DNA of 16,464 nt from Hondaea fermentalgiana (GCA_014084085.1 NPFB01000209.1:17347-33810); one strand, 5' to 3'. Shown: positions 1 to 9,946, numbered from the stretch's first letter. Made by a program: numbers and translations. The notes: generated by a model not told the origin, from the letters alone.

Positions 1-147
1 ATCCTCGAGCGGCGCCGGCGCCGACGACCTCGCGCGCCCGCGTGCGTGCGGAGAAAGCCGCTCGCGCGGGGCGGCGCGTCGCGATCCGCCGTCCTCGGCG
101 GCGTCTTCTCTTGGGTCTCGTGGCGTGGATAGCTCGCGGCGCGGAGG

Positions 148-1587
148 ATGTCGCTCGTGCACCTGGAGCCGAGCTTGCGGCAGAGCTCGACGTTCGCTGA
201 CCGTCTCGAGCGAGATGAGGAGCCTTTCCGCCGGGTGCAAAATGTGCGCAGCGCGCGACGGAACCAATTGCGACGCAGAATCAAATTTCTCTGCGCCCTC
301 ATGCTGCTCACGTACTGTGCGCGGTTCGTGCTCACTGTCACGATCTGGGACGTCTCGGACTCGTCGTTCACCGTCCCTTTCTCGCTCGGAGTCGCCTATT
401 GTGGCCTTGTAGGCGCCTCTCGCGAGAACAGAGACACGCTCTCGTGCTTTTATGTCTGCTGCGTCGCATCCATCTGCCTTTACGGGGCCAACGTCATGGT
501 GCAAACCAAGATGATCTTTGACGTCAAGCGCGGCGAGACGATTCAGGGCAACTCGTATACGCCAGAGCAAGTGATTCCTGTCATCATCACGGCCATCGGG
601 CTCGAAACGTTTTTGGCCATTGTTCAAGTTGTCGGTGCCATGTCTGGCCGCGAACTTGTGCGCAAACATCTCGTTGTTAACATGCAGGGATCCCGCCCAC
701 ACCTTTTTGCAAACAACGCTTACAGCTTGGAATTTATTCAGCGCCAGCAAACGGCCATGGAGACGGCAAACGACCATGCTGCTTCTCTGACCGAAGGTCT
801 CAACATTAAAATGACCATTGCAAGTATTCCTCTTCGCAAGTACGTGAAGGGCTCACAGCCGGAGGATTTTCCCATTGCGGGGAACGCACCCCCTGTTGTG
901 AGGGGTGCGACGCCTCTCAATGTCTGTGTCGACGATTCGGGCGATCCTTGCGCGCCAGCCTCTGCCGGTTCCAATGATGAGGATAACCTTTGTGTAATTT
1001 GTCAGGACAACGTCGAGGACGGCGCTACCGTCAAGATGCTGCCTTGCAAGCACTACTTTCACGTACACTGTATTGATGCATGGCTGGAGCGCTCATTACA
1101 TTGCCCGATGTGTATGCAAGAGATCCCGCTCATTCGCTTTTACGAGGATTCCTCCCGACCTTCCACCAACCGCCGGCGGACGGGTCGCGTTGAGAATGCT
1201 GACGCTGACGCTACTGCTGCTGGTAGTGATGAAGTTGCGGAAACAGATAACAGTCCTGGGTCGGAGCCAAGGATGGATCATTCAAGGCTGGGCGATTCGG
1301 CCGGAGCGCCAGCCCAGGTATCTATACGAATTCCTGATACTGAAGATGATTCCCCATCCTCTTCTGACCAGGCCGCAGGTGCAGCGGAGGACCCATCACG
1401 TTTAAATGATTTGCACTCGCAGCAGTCGTCGTCTGCGACATCTTCAGCACCACCACCGTCTCCACCACCACCATTATCGCCATCGCCATCGGCGTCGCAA
1501 CCCGCGGCAACGACCGTTCCCCTCGACACGCGTGACCGTGATGGCAATCAAACCACAACTTCGCGCGTGGACCTCTCTATTGTGTAG
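148..1587 (+). CDS. Multi-pass membrane RING-H2 finger protein, probable E3 ubiquitin ligase (479 aa)
   Basis: The protein probably transfers ubiquitin from an E2 to substrates at a membrane. A complete C3H2C3 RING-H2 finger is visible: C282, C285, C300, H302, H305, C308, C319, C322, with the usual spacings and a Trp (W312) between the last pairs. Four hydrophobic stretches lie upstream, roughly residues 46-66, 74-91, 99-118 and 142-165, so the RING should face the cytosol at the end of a small membrane domain. After the RING comes a tail of about 150 residues rich in Ser, Pro and acidic residues, with a run of prolines near 435-445, probably disordered. The ATG at 148 is the first in-frame ATG after an in-frame TAG at 130-132. 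The gene is one exon. I recognise the RING class but not a named orthologue; the substrate and the membrane involved are unknown. Confidence 0.85.
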   Translation: MSLVHLEPSLRQSSTFADRLERDEEPFRRVQNVRSARRNQLRRRIKFLCALMLLTYCARFVLTVTIWDVSDSSFTVPFSLGVAYCGLVGASRENRDTLSCFYVCCVASICLYGANVMVQTKMIFDVKRGETIQGNSYTPEQVIPVIITAIGLETFLAIVQVVGAMSGRELVRKHLVVNMQGSRPHLFANNAYSLEFIQRQQTAMETANDHAASLTEGLNIKMTIASIPLRKYVKGSQPEDFPIAGNAPPVVRGATPLNVCVDDSGDPCAPASAGSNDEDNLCVICQDNVEDGATVKMLPCKHYFHVHCIDAWLERSLHCPMCMQEIPLIRFYEDSSRPSTNRRRTGRVENADADATAAGSDEVAETDNSPGSEPRMDHSRLGDSAGAPAQVSIRIPDTEDDSPSSSDQAAGAAEDPSRLNDLHSQQSSSATSSAPPPSPPPPLSPSPSASQPAATTVPLDTRDRDGNQTTTSRVDLSIV

Positions 1588-1766
1588 GCCTGGCTAGTCA
1601 TTATAATTTTATTATCACTCACAACGTGCCATTGCAGACAGACTCCGGTTGCGAGCGAGCTACTCAGAAAAGCCAAATCAGGTCGGTCGTCTCAGCGAAG
1701 CATTCCTACCCTCATTATAAGGCTCGACCCTCATGTTGCTTCAACAGTTCGGGAATAGCCCCGAGC

Positions 1767-1782
1767 GCGGTTTTAGCTCAGG

Positions 1783-1815
<33 letters not shown>

Positions 1816-1839
1816 TGCGTTCGATCCGCGGAAACCGCA
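1767..1839 (+). tRNA. tRNA-Phe (anticodon GAA)
   Basis: A full cloverleaf can be folded by hand over 73 nt. The acceptor GCGGTTT pairs with AAACCGC, the D stem is GCTC/GAGC, the anticodon stem TCAGA/TCTGA holds loop CTGAAGA (anticodon GAA), and the T stem CTGCG/CGCGG (one T:G pair) holds loop TTCGATC. The discriminator base is A. Box A and box B promoter elements are intact, there is no intron, and CCA is not encoded, as in eukaryotic nuclear tRNAs. A TATAA at 1716-1720 lies upstream and could help place Pol III, though it is further away than usual. Confidence 0.96.
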
Positions 1840-1844
1840 CTTCC

Positions 1845-1853
1845 TTTTTTTTT
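1845..1853 (+). terminator. RNA polymerase III poly-T terminator of tRNA-Phe
   Basis: Nine consecutive T residues begin six bases after the tRNA 3' end, well above the four or five Ts needed by Pol III. Two further T runs follow within the next 30 bases (about 1861-1868 and 1876-1882) and could act as backup terminators. Confidence 0.85.
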
Positions 1854-2746
1854 GTTGCTATTTTTTTTAAAAAGTTTTTTTTTGTGGTGGTAGTAGCCAA
1901 TACCCAGCTTTCCGTGTCGACACAACAAAAGAGTGTCTTCACGGTCGACCACGTGCTTTTCTTTTCGTCGAACACCTGGACGACGATGCGTTCCTTAACT
2001 CTCGCGTCGCTTGCGGTACGCATTTTTCGTCCCTGCTGGATACACGCCGGTATGCCTTTGTGTTGGTCGATACCGCTGAGCTCGCGGCTACAGTACCTTC
2101 AAGTTGCGCGGCCGGTCCGTCTCCAAAAAGCACAGCTCGGAAGCGGCGTCCAGCCACATCAGTGGCAGCTAGAGGTGGCAGAGGTGATCTCAGCATCCAG
2201 GCCAAGGGTTCCAGCTTCCATTCCCGTTCGCTGTCACTCGTGTCTGGAAGAATACCATCCCTCGCTCGCTCTCTTGCACACGCTCGACAACGCAGAGCAT
2301 AGAGGAGCAGACAGATACGCCACGAGCGCGACTTCTATTTCTTGTATTGGGACTGCAGCAGCTGCAAGCAGCCTAAAACCGCACTGCATGCTTGCAGAAA
2401 AATGGAAATGCTCTTTTTCGTTCGCTCCCCTTACAGACTAGTTTTCGACGGCTCAAGTCAAGCGGCCCCGCCAAACTTCGATTCAGGACACTCGCCTCCC
2501 GCGTGCCTGGAAGACAATCTCCCTCGCTCGCGCGCGTCTAGCGTGTGCACGATAGCGTGGCTTTCTTCTTTCAAAGAGCAAGAAGGGCAGAGTTGAGCGC
2601 AGAGTTGAGCGCAGAGTTAAGCGCAGAGCCAAGCAGACCGCAATCGCGTCCGAGAGAAGGAGTAGGAGATTTCTCCTCTACCAAGCATCCATTGATAAGA
2701 AAAGGGGCGTCCCTGCCTGCCAGGGAAAACAGGAAAAGTGCGAAAG
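1854..2746. other. Gene-poor interval between tRNA-Phe and LRR gene 1
   Basis: Open frames here are short, overlap one another on both strands and show no recognisable domain. The first part is AT-rich next to the tRNA terminator. The last part should hold the promoter and 5' UTR of the LRR gene. The only clear structure is the 12-base tandem repeat at 2587-2634. I see no convincing gene. Confidence 0.5.
2587..2634. repeat. Four-copy 12-base tandem repeat
   Basis: Four head-to-tail units begin at 2587, 2599, 2611 and 2623. The unit is GCAGAGTTGAGC; the first two copies are identical, the third has one change and the fourth two or three. It sits about 110 bases upstream of the LRR1 start codon, probably in its 5' UTR or promoter. 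No function is evident. Confidence 0.85.
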
Positions 2747-5700
2747 ATGGGCAAGGCCATCATGACAACGGCGTGGTGGTTGATTGTCTTGACGTGCCTT
2801 TCGTCTTGGGCAAGGCCTACGGAGGCCGCGGAATGCTCGTGCTGGGGGCCTAACGCTCCGCTCTGCGATGCGAGCACGACACAAGTCTATTGCGGTGGCC
2901 AGCAAATCTCCGAGACCCACCTCGCTGCTGTTCTTGCTTCCACTCCCAATGTGACCGTGCTGTACGTTTCTTCAAAATTTACCCCCAAAATGTTTGGTTT
3001 AGACCGACTGACCCTTTTGCTCCAGAGATGCAAACGGATGCGGCCTCTCGGCGCTTCCCGAAGACATCAAGGCTCTCACGAAGCTTGAATTTGTGTAAGT
3101 CTCAGGAACGCAACTTTTTTCATTTTGGGGGAAAAGAAAATATCGTTAACGCTGCCATGAACGCTGACTTGCCGTGGCAGTAACCTGAGGGGGAACGAGA
3201 TCAGCACCTTCCCGGACCTTCGCTCCTCTTCTGGCAGCCTCTACCATCTGTAGGTTCAATTGCCGAGACGAACATTGGAAATGGCCAACTTACAAAGATT
3301 CATGTAGGAACCTCAATGAGAATCAGATTTCGTCCATTCCTGACAACATTGGAGATCTCTCGATGCTGAGTAATTTGTAAGTAGTATAGGCGCAAAGACG
3401 ATGATGCCACGTGTCTCGAACACGATGTGCTAACATTGATGTACCTTGAGTCATGTTTCTGACTTTTCGCAGGCTTCTTGGTACCAACATGATGATCTCG
3501 TCAGTTCCCTCGAGCGTCAGCAGTCTGAGTCGGCTGACCACACTGTACGTTTTGTTACGTCTCCCTGCGTGGGATGGGGGCTCATCTCCAGCGTCTAACC
3601 TTCGGTCTTCCTGTGCAAACTGCAGGCGACTCGAAATCAACAATTTCACTTCTTACCCCGAGGCAGTTAACACCATCAGCAACCTCCAGCAACTGTACGT
3701 TATCGCGACTCCTTATGCCAGGCCCATGAGAGAAAGGCAAATCTCACGATATACTCTTCTCTTGCCAGGGTTTTACTTGACAATGAGATCACTTCTGTTC
3801 CGGACTCGATCGGATCCCTTACCCGCCTCCGGTACTTGTACGTAATGCCTCTTCTCCCTCGTAATTTGTCCTGCCGATGCCAGATACTGACTTGGAAAAA
3901 CTCTTCTTTAGGTTTATGGGTAGCAATCAGCTCACATCCTTGTCTGCGGAGATCAGCAAGTGCTCGGATCTCTCGTCAATGTACGTTGGCCAAGAGTGAG
4001 CAGGTACGGTGTGCGTCCCGCCTCTTACTAACGTATCCTCCCTCTCCATCTCCTCTCCTCCCATCATAAACTTTGCATGATAGCTCTTTGGACGGCAACA
4101 AGCTTACCTCGATTCCTGACACCATTGGAAGTCTCTGGTATTTGCGCTCACTGTGAGTTAATGAAGAATGGACGTTTTCGAGTACAAACGACCTGCCAGA
4201 AATCTGACATTCTCGCTTTGAGAGCGTAGATATCTCGCTTACAATTCTTTTACGACATTTCCTGAAGAGGCCATTACAGATAGATTGACGAGTCTGTAGG
4301 TCTTTTGCATGGATGCGAGTTGTTGAGGAGAGAATGCTGACATCTTGTTACTGATCCAAGCACCCTGGAAGGAAATGAAATCACTGAGATCCCAGACAGC
4401 ATCAGCGCCATGAGTATTCTTAATTACTTGTACGTTTGTTGCTGGTGTTGATTTGCAAATGACCAGGTGCTGACATAATACCCTGTCTTATGTTGACCTC
4501 GCAAAAGAGATCTCTCTTCCAACGCTCTTACTTCTCTGCCGGACGCAATCTGCTCGCTTCCGAGCTTGGGTCGTCTGTACGTTGTTTCACCTCTTGACGG
4601 AACGACACTACAAGGATTCTTTCCGTACAAGAGCAGTGACGCGATACTAACTACGCTAGTTCTGTGCAATACTCCGATTTACACACGCTCAGAGGGCTAG
4701 CAACGAATATGCTCACATCTCTCCCGAGCGATTTTACAAATCTTACATCTCTGACAAGACTGTACGTTGTACGATCGTAAGGCTCTGGCGCATCTGCATC
4801 TAACAATTTCCCTGAACACAGGACGCTTGGCTCAAACAACTTTGAAGCGATTCCGCCCGCGATCGAAGGACTCTCGAACCTTCAAACTCTGTAAGTAGGC
4901 CTTTTGACTGCATGTATAAAGTGGTGCTATGACAGCACATCGAGTGCTCACGACTTTGTGATTGCTGAGACTGCAGGGACCTTTCGAACGGGAATTTCTC
5001 CTCTGTCTCGGAGAGTATCTTTCGCTCAATCTACAACCTCCAAGATCTGTGAGTTGCCCTGGCCTCAACTCTTCCTTTTAAAGGTGAAGCGCGAACATGA
5101 CGACCTGACCGAATCTTTCGCCTGAACGCAGCTCCCTCGCCTCGAACAGCCTCACCGCGATCCCAGATACCATTGAGTTCATGTCCCACCTCGACACCCT
5201 GTGAGTTATTGTATCCAATTTGTTGGAACATCGCAAAAGAGGAAAACACTCACTAACATGACTGACCTTCTTCCCGCAGCGACTTGTCTTCGAACAAGCT
5301 CGCGTCCCTTCCCGAGTCTGTCGGCACCCTTACTAGTCTGAATGCGCTGTACGTCTCTCTTTGAACAAAGAACCTTGATGCTTGCTTCCCTCTGCAGCGG
5401 GCAGGCCAACTAACCGTTACACTTTGCACGCAAAATCTATAGCTCTTTGAACTCCAACAAGCTCAGCTCGTTTCCAGACTCGATTGTCGGCCTTGAGACC
5501 CTGAGGAACCTGTAAGTCGGGCAAAGCGATAGAAGCTTGAGTTCAAGGAAGCTAACCTTTTGCGCACGCACGGAACATGGACTGGAAAATTGAACTTAAA
5601 AAATAGCAACGCAAGCTTTAACGAGCTGACTTCTCTTCCTAACGACTTCGGCGACATTCAGACGCTGGCCAATCTGTAAGTTTTCGCAAGCGTATTGAAA

Positions 5701-6213
5701 TTAGCTCAAATGGAATGGAGGCACTCAAGAGCTCGCGACTAAATTGTAATTGCTCTTTCATTTCCGAACCCAAATAAACCCAGGGACCTGCAAAGTAACG
5801 CGCTCAGCGAGCTTCCGGAGAGTTTTGGCAGTCTCGTAAGAATGACGCAGCTGTAAGTGCACTTTGCTTTGGAAAAGATTCCAAGAAATAGCAGATTGTG
5901 GCTGACGATTTCGTGACATGCGCGCAGCGATCTTTCGAACAACCCAATCTCGGCGCTTCCTTGCTCCATGTCCGAACTCCCCTATCTTGCGCTGTCCGAT
6001 ATGTACGTTTGATCAAGAGTACTTGAATTTCTTTTGGAAGCTTTCCACTAACTATCTCGTTGTTCTCGCAGTGCGGTCTCTCCAAATATGTCGCTATCCT
6101 ATGGTGATGGTGAAGAAGACTGCAACTCCAGTTCGTCAGCTTCAGCTTCACTTCTGGTCAATCCCTTTGTCGCAACGGGAGCAATCCTTCTCTTCTCTCG
6201 TTCCATCCTCTAA
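2747..6213 (+). CDS. Secreted, probably GPI-anchored LRR protein, 22 exons with one repeat per exon (581 aa)
   Basis: Exons: 2747-2961, 3026-3094, 3181-3249, 3308-3376, 3473-3544, 3626-3694, 3769-3837, 3912-3980, 4084-4152, 4230-4295, 4361-4429, 4508-4576, 4693-4761, 4822-4890, 4977-5048, 5132-5200, 5280-5348, 5443-5511, 5607-5675, 5784-5852, 5928-6002, 6072-6213. They join into one 1746-nt frame. Exon 1 encodes a signal peptide (hydrophobic core about residues 8-20) and a four-Cys cap (C30, C32, C40, C49). Exons 2-21 each encode one 22-25 residue repeat of the form LxxNxLTSLPDSI. The last exon encodes an acidic, Ser/Ala-rich stretch and a hydrophobic end (about 562-576), which looks like a GPI-attachment signal. 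All 21 introns (58-116 nt) are phase 2, splitting the Leu codon of the next repeat. A cell-surface binding or adhesion role is inferred; the ligand is unknown. ATG 2747 is chosen because it starts the signal peptide. Confidence 0.85.
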
Positions 6214-6431
6214 GAGAATTCTGTTTGTCTCTTCTTGCCGTTCCCATCAGCGCACTCGCTGCATCATTGCGTCCTTGCGAGACGGAAGCGATAATGCGCA
6301 CGCGCATGAAGACTCTTCAAACGAAAAACAATTTCAAATGTCTGCAAGTTTGTCTCTTCCTCTTGATAAAGCCTGCTCCTCCATGGCCGGAGGACAGGAC
6401 ACTCACCGCTTTCATCAAGGCGTACTCCTCC

Positions 6432-6437
6432 TTTATT
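6432..6437 (-). promoter_or_regulatory. Candidate poly(A) signal for ARL2
   Basis: AATAAA on the minus strand lies about 195 bases downstream of the ARL2 stop codon. It is inside the likely 3' UTR of the convergent LRR gene. Short motif, so chance occurrence is possible. Confidence 0.35.
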
Positions 6438-6531
6438 GCTCTGTGGCGCTTGATGAATACCAGACTTGGAGAGTTGCTACTTTTGACCGCCCTTTGCCGA
6501 TCCGCCAAATGTATAACTTCTACAGAAGCTG

Positions 6532-6537
6532 AATAAA
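6532..6537 (+). promoter_or_regulatory. Candidate poly(A) signal for LRR gene 1
   Basis: AATAAA lies about 320 bases after the LRR1 stop and about 95 bases before the end of the ARL2 coding region on the other strand. No nearer AATAAA was seen in the LRR1 3' region. Confidence 0.4.
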
Positions 6538-6631
6538 AAGAGGAGAGATGGAAAAAGTTCCGCGTTACTCAGCTTGAAGGGAATGAGAACGGAAAAGAGA
6601 ACACATTGCATACCACTCGCGTATCCGTCCG

Positions 6632-7192
6632 TCAGTCCATGAGGTAAATTCGCGAAGCAATATCATCGACGATCCAGTCGACGCCGTCGACAAGTCCATC
6701 CCCCGTCACTGCACTGCAAGGATGAATTTGCCAGTGGCGATTCTTGAAAATCGGCGACCCGAGCTCGAGCACCTCGGCAATCTGTTCGCTCGAGAGAGCT
6801 CCAGCAAGGTCTTGCTTGTTGGCAAAAACGAGAACCGAGGCGCCAGCGAGCTTTTCTTGCTGCAACAGCTTGTGCAGCTCGTCGCGGCATGTGGCCAACC
6901 GCTCCCGATCCGCGCAATCCACGACCCAGATGAGACCATCCGTCTCCTCAAAGTAGTTGCGCCAGTACGAGCGAATCGTGGTCTGTCCACCGACATCCCA
7001 CACATTCAGCTGATAACCGCGGTGCTCGAGCGTCTTAATGTTGAATCCAAGCGTCGGGCTGATGGTGTCAATGTCCTCGCCGTTGAACTTTTTCAGAATC
7101 GTCGTCTTGCCCGCGTTGTCCAGTCCGAGCATCAGGATGCGCATTTGCTTCTCCTTGAGCTTCTGCTTCTTCAAGATCGTGAGCAGCCCCAT
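6632..7192 (-). CDS. ARL2: ADP-ribosylation factor-like protein 2, small GTPase (186 aa)
   Basis: ARL2 is a GTP switch that acts with tubulin cofactor D in tubulin folding and releases lipidated cargo from PDE6D-type carriers. All nucleotide-binding motifs are intact: P-loop GLDNAGKT (23-30), switch I T47, DVGGQ (66-70), NKQD (125-128) and SAV (160-162). The N-terminus MGLLTILKK and the stretch around residues 36-57 match the ARL2 family almost exactly, and the length is close to the usual 184 residues. Gly2 is present, but ARL2 proteins are generally not myristoylated despite it. It is a single exon. It diverges from the MEKHLA gene across 518 bases and converges with LRR gene 1. The assignment to ARL2 rather than ARL3 or ARF rests on these family-specific stretches. 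Confidence 0.96.
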   Translation of the reverse strand: MGLLTILKKQKLKEKQMRILMLGLDNAGKTTILKKFNGEDIDTISPTLGFNIKTLEHRGYQLNVWDVGGQTTIRSYWRNYFEETDGLIWVVDCADRERLATCRDELHKLLQQEKLAGASVLVFANKQDLAGALSSEQIAEVLELGSPIFKNRHWQIHPCSAVTGDGLVDGVDWIVDDIASRIYLMD

Positions 7193-7710
7193 CTTGCTCT
7201 CAGCTCCTGCTTCGCTTCACTTCACCGGAGCTGCCCGACCCCGTGTTTCTCTGCCAGCAACGGCCGGCCAGGTCGCGCTCGAGTTCGCCTCGGGGCTCTC
7301 TCGCTTCCGCCGACGCGCGCCGCGCCGCGCCGCGCTGCACGCGCGCGGGGGCGCTGGCCTCCTCGCGCCAGTCCGCGACAGTCCGCGACGCGCTCGTCCG
7401 TCTGCGCGCGGAAGGGCGCGTGGAAGGTCGCGCGCACGGTTTTGCTCTGAAGCGGTTTTGGTCGTGGCGAGCGGGAGAAGAAGTCGTAGCAGCAGAAGAG
7501 AGCAAAAGCTCGAGCAAAAGAGAGCAAACGCAAAGCAACGCGGCTCGAGAGCCAAGCGAAGCAAACACTCACCACCAACACACCTGCGTGGTCGCCGGCG
7601 GAGAAGAAGTAGCCTCGGAGAAGAGGAGGGAAGAGGTTTCCGGGAGTGACTGTGAGGCGCAAAGCCCTTCTCTTGCTGCTCGTGCTTGGCTTGGACGCGC
7701 GGCGCGCAAG
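7193..7710. promoter_or_regulatory. Shared GC-rich divergent promoter region of ARL2 and the MEKHLA gene
   Basis: The start codons of two divergently transcribed genes face each other across 518 bases, so both promoters and 5' UTRs must lie here. The left half (about 7300-7440) is very rich in CG dinucleotides and the right half is purine-rich on the + strand. No TATA box was seen. The + frame of the MEKHLA gene stays open back to about 7243 but contains no ATG, so it is not counted as coding. Confidence 0.6.
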
Positions 7711-8265
7711 ATGGCCGTGCGGGCGTTCAAGATCTACGGGGCCGGGTTCAAGGGCCCCTCGCCCAGCGTGGAGTCCTCGGCAGAGATGCAGGCGCACGTA
7801 GCCCGCCTCGTGCGGTCTTTTGCGCGGCTCACGGGCGGCAAAAGCCTTCCGGTGCTGCAGGAGGCCAAGAACCTCGACGACGCGGAGATTTGGCGCAGGC
7901 TGCACTATGATGAGTCCGTGGCGCTGCTCTCCACCGGGCCTCAGGAAGACCCGATCCTCAACTACGGAAACCTTGGCGCTCAAAAGCTCTTTGAGGTGAA
8001 CTGGGAAGAGCTCACCAGCCTGCCGGGAAGACTCACCGCAGGCCCAATGGAGCGTCAGGAGCGACAGGACTTTCTCGACCGGGTCTCGAAATACGGCTTT
8101 GTCACCGACTACTCTGGAATCCGGACGAGCGCGAAGGGTCGCAAATTTCGCATCGTCAATGCCAACGTCTGGAACGTTTTGCCGGATGAGGACGACACGG
8201 ACAGCTCCAAACTTGGCCAAGCTGCATTTTTCAGCACCGATGTCACCCGTGTGGACGAAGACTGA
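7711..8265 (+). CDS. Stand-alone MEKHLA (PAS-like) domain protein (184 aa)
   Basis: Almost the whole protein is a MEKHLA domain, the PAS-like module known from the C-terminus of plant class III HD-Zip factors and from small single-domain proteins of cyanobacteria and algae. Matching features in order are the SFARLTG region (36-42), DPILNYGN (80-87), the LFEVNWEELTSLPGRLTA block (93-110), an ERQER stretch (114-118), the GFVTDYSGIR block (129-138) and KGRKFRIVNANVWNV (142-156). No homeodomain or START domain is present, so a DNA-binding role is not indicated; ligand or redox sensing is only a possibility. ATG 7711 is the first ATG in this frame and has A at -3 and G at +4. It is a single exon, converging with ORC4, with AATAAA at 8445-8450 about 180 bases after the stop. 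Confidence 0.85.
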   Translation: MAVRAFKIYGAGFKGPSPSVESSAEMQAHVARLVRSFARLTGGKSLPVLQEAKNLDDAEIWRRLHYDESVALLSTGPQEDPILNYGNLGAQKLFEVNWEELTSLPGRLTAGPMERQERQDFLDRVSKYGFVTDYSGIRTSAKGRKFRIVNANVWNVLPDEDDTDSSKLGQAAFFSTDVTRVDED

Positions 8266-8444
8266 TAGTGAATGCATGCGAGCTACGCACTGCACGGATG
8301 CGATTTTATGAAAGAATCGCAACAATCATCAATTGCTCTATACTTTCTTTCTCTCCAATCTCTTATGACCTCCTTTTTTTTCTTCAAGTCTATGAACTAA
8401 GATTTGCGCACGTTCAAAGTAAGCGAGGTCTAATTTCGGTGGGG

Positions 8445-8450
8445 AATAAA
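8445..8450 (+). promoter_or_regulatory. Candidate poly(A) signal for the MEKHLA gene
   Basis: AATAAA lies in the 274-base interval between the convergent MEKHLA and ORC4 genes, on the strand and side expected for the MEKHLA transcript. Confidence 0.45.
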
Positions 8451-8539
8451 ATCATTGTTGTAACTGGAAATGCTATCAAATGTACGCTGCGGAAAAAAAT
8501 CTTCCGTCATTTGTTTCCCTCCAGAGATGCGGTTCATAC

Positions 8540-9946
8540 TCAAGTCGTGCAGCGAGAAAGCGCCCATTGCTGCAACTGCGATTGGCACTTGATCTTGTTC
8601 TGGCGAAGACTGTCGAGGAAAAGCTCTGGGTCGATCATGAGCCGGTGAAGACGGTGTGCAGGCCCCGCAGAGCGGCCCTGGCCGGCTCCGACCTCCTGCG
8701 CTGGTCGCAGAATGCCGAGCTCCACAAGATGCTCAAATGCCTTTCGCGCCACCGCTCGCGAAAGCGGACGTTCCCGATTCGACTCGACGCGATAGTACTT
8801 TGAAGCCTGCGCAAAGGTGAGCTCAAAATTGAAAGCGCGCCGTTCCTGAACCTTTTCCATCTGAATGACTGAAGCGAGCAGCAGAATCTCCACCGTGGAG
8901 AGACTGAAGACGACTCGCTCTCGCACATCCGTCTGCAGCGAGCTCGCGGCATCGCGGAGGTCGGAGACAACAAGGCCCTCAAGGTGTCGGGCTCCACGTC
9001 GATGCCGCATGCGCAGACGAGACAGGGCCACATCCACAAACCGTAAAAACCAACCAATACCAAAGCCAAGCTGCGAGAGCCTGCGAAGTTCCTGCACCCC
9101 GCGCGGGACCTCTTTGTCATGGACGCCAAGCAAATCGTGTACCTTGCTATTCCACGCTGCATGGGCGGGTCCGGGCAGCAGGAGGCGCTCCAAAAGAATG
9201 TTTTGCACGGTGTCTGCACTCGGGGGGGCGATGAAGATCTGACGATTATCAAAACGTGACTTGATGCGCTTTTCCATTTGCTCCACGACGTCAATGCGGT
9301 GCGTGCATCCGATAACCACGATGCGCGCATCGCGTGACTGCGTCAGGTCCAGCAAGTTGTACAAGAGAGTCTGCTTTCGCCGCTGTGCGAAAGCCTCAAA
9401 GTGGTCAAGCACAAAAATTAACGGAACACCGTGCTGGCCACTGTGCGCGCCCTCGAAGAGCACAGAAAGGAGAAAGCGCAAGTGCTGCGAAAAGGTGCCT
9501 CGTTTCCATGTGGCGCGCGAGCCGCCGAGACACAATTGTCGAGTGATCTCTTTAAGGGCGCTTACATCATCGACCTGAAGATCTCCATCGAGCGAGACGC
9601 GCAAGAAGCGATGTCCCTCGCTCGCAACATCGTGCAGGACTTTGTTCACCAAAAAGGATTTTCCTGCACCTTGTTCACCCACGATAATGGCTGAGCTACT
9701 TTCGCCATTCTCTACAGCGGCTTGTACAAGTGCCCGGAGCTCTCGCTGTTCTGTTTCGAGTCCAATGCCCTGTAGACCATCGGTGTAATCGACCTGGACG
9801 CGTTCCTTGACAAGCGCCATGCGAGCCCAGAAGGCCTCCTCGTTAGGATTTGCTGTCGAGGGCTTCTTCGTCTTTTCCGTTTGGATCTGCATCCGTCCCG
9901 TCGTCTGCAGTTCTCGCAACGGGGCGCGCGGTGGCTCTTGTCGTTG

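Larger units (their letters stand above)
6214..6631. other. 3' interval between convergent LRR gene 1 and ARL2
   Basis: This interval should hold both 3' UTRs. Open frames on the + strand are out of frame with the last LRR exon and match nothing I recognise. Candidate poly(A) signals for the two genes are listed separately. Confidence 0.5.

Noticed and set aside
1626..2441. A 271-residue open frame on the + strand
   Set aside because: It runs straight through the tRNA-Phe gene and its terminator and shows no domain.
4660..4692. An earlier 3' splice site for LRR1 exon 13 at AG 4658-4659
   Set aside because: It would add 11 residues to a single repeat; the AG at 4691-4692 gives the standard 69-nt exon, and a TACTAAC branch point at 4646-4652 is a suitable distance upstream.
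2962..6071. Regularly spaced similar units with unique spacers, resembling a CRISPR array
   Set aside because: The units are diverged LRR-coding exons separated by GT..AG introns, not identical palindromic repeats.
5918..6532. Open frames over the end of LRR gene 1 and its 3' region
   Set aside because: They are out of frame with the spliced LRR exons, cross an intron, and resemble nothing known.
7243..7710. Upstream extension of the MEKHLA frame
   Set aside because: The frame is open but begins at GTG and has no ATG before 7711; the translated part is low-complexity and Arg-rich.
7222..8325. A 367-residue open frame on the minus strand opposite the MEKHLA gene
   Set aside because: It mirrors the conserved MEKHLA frame and the GC-rich promoter region, has no recognisable domain, and its composition follows from the opposite strand.
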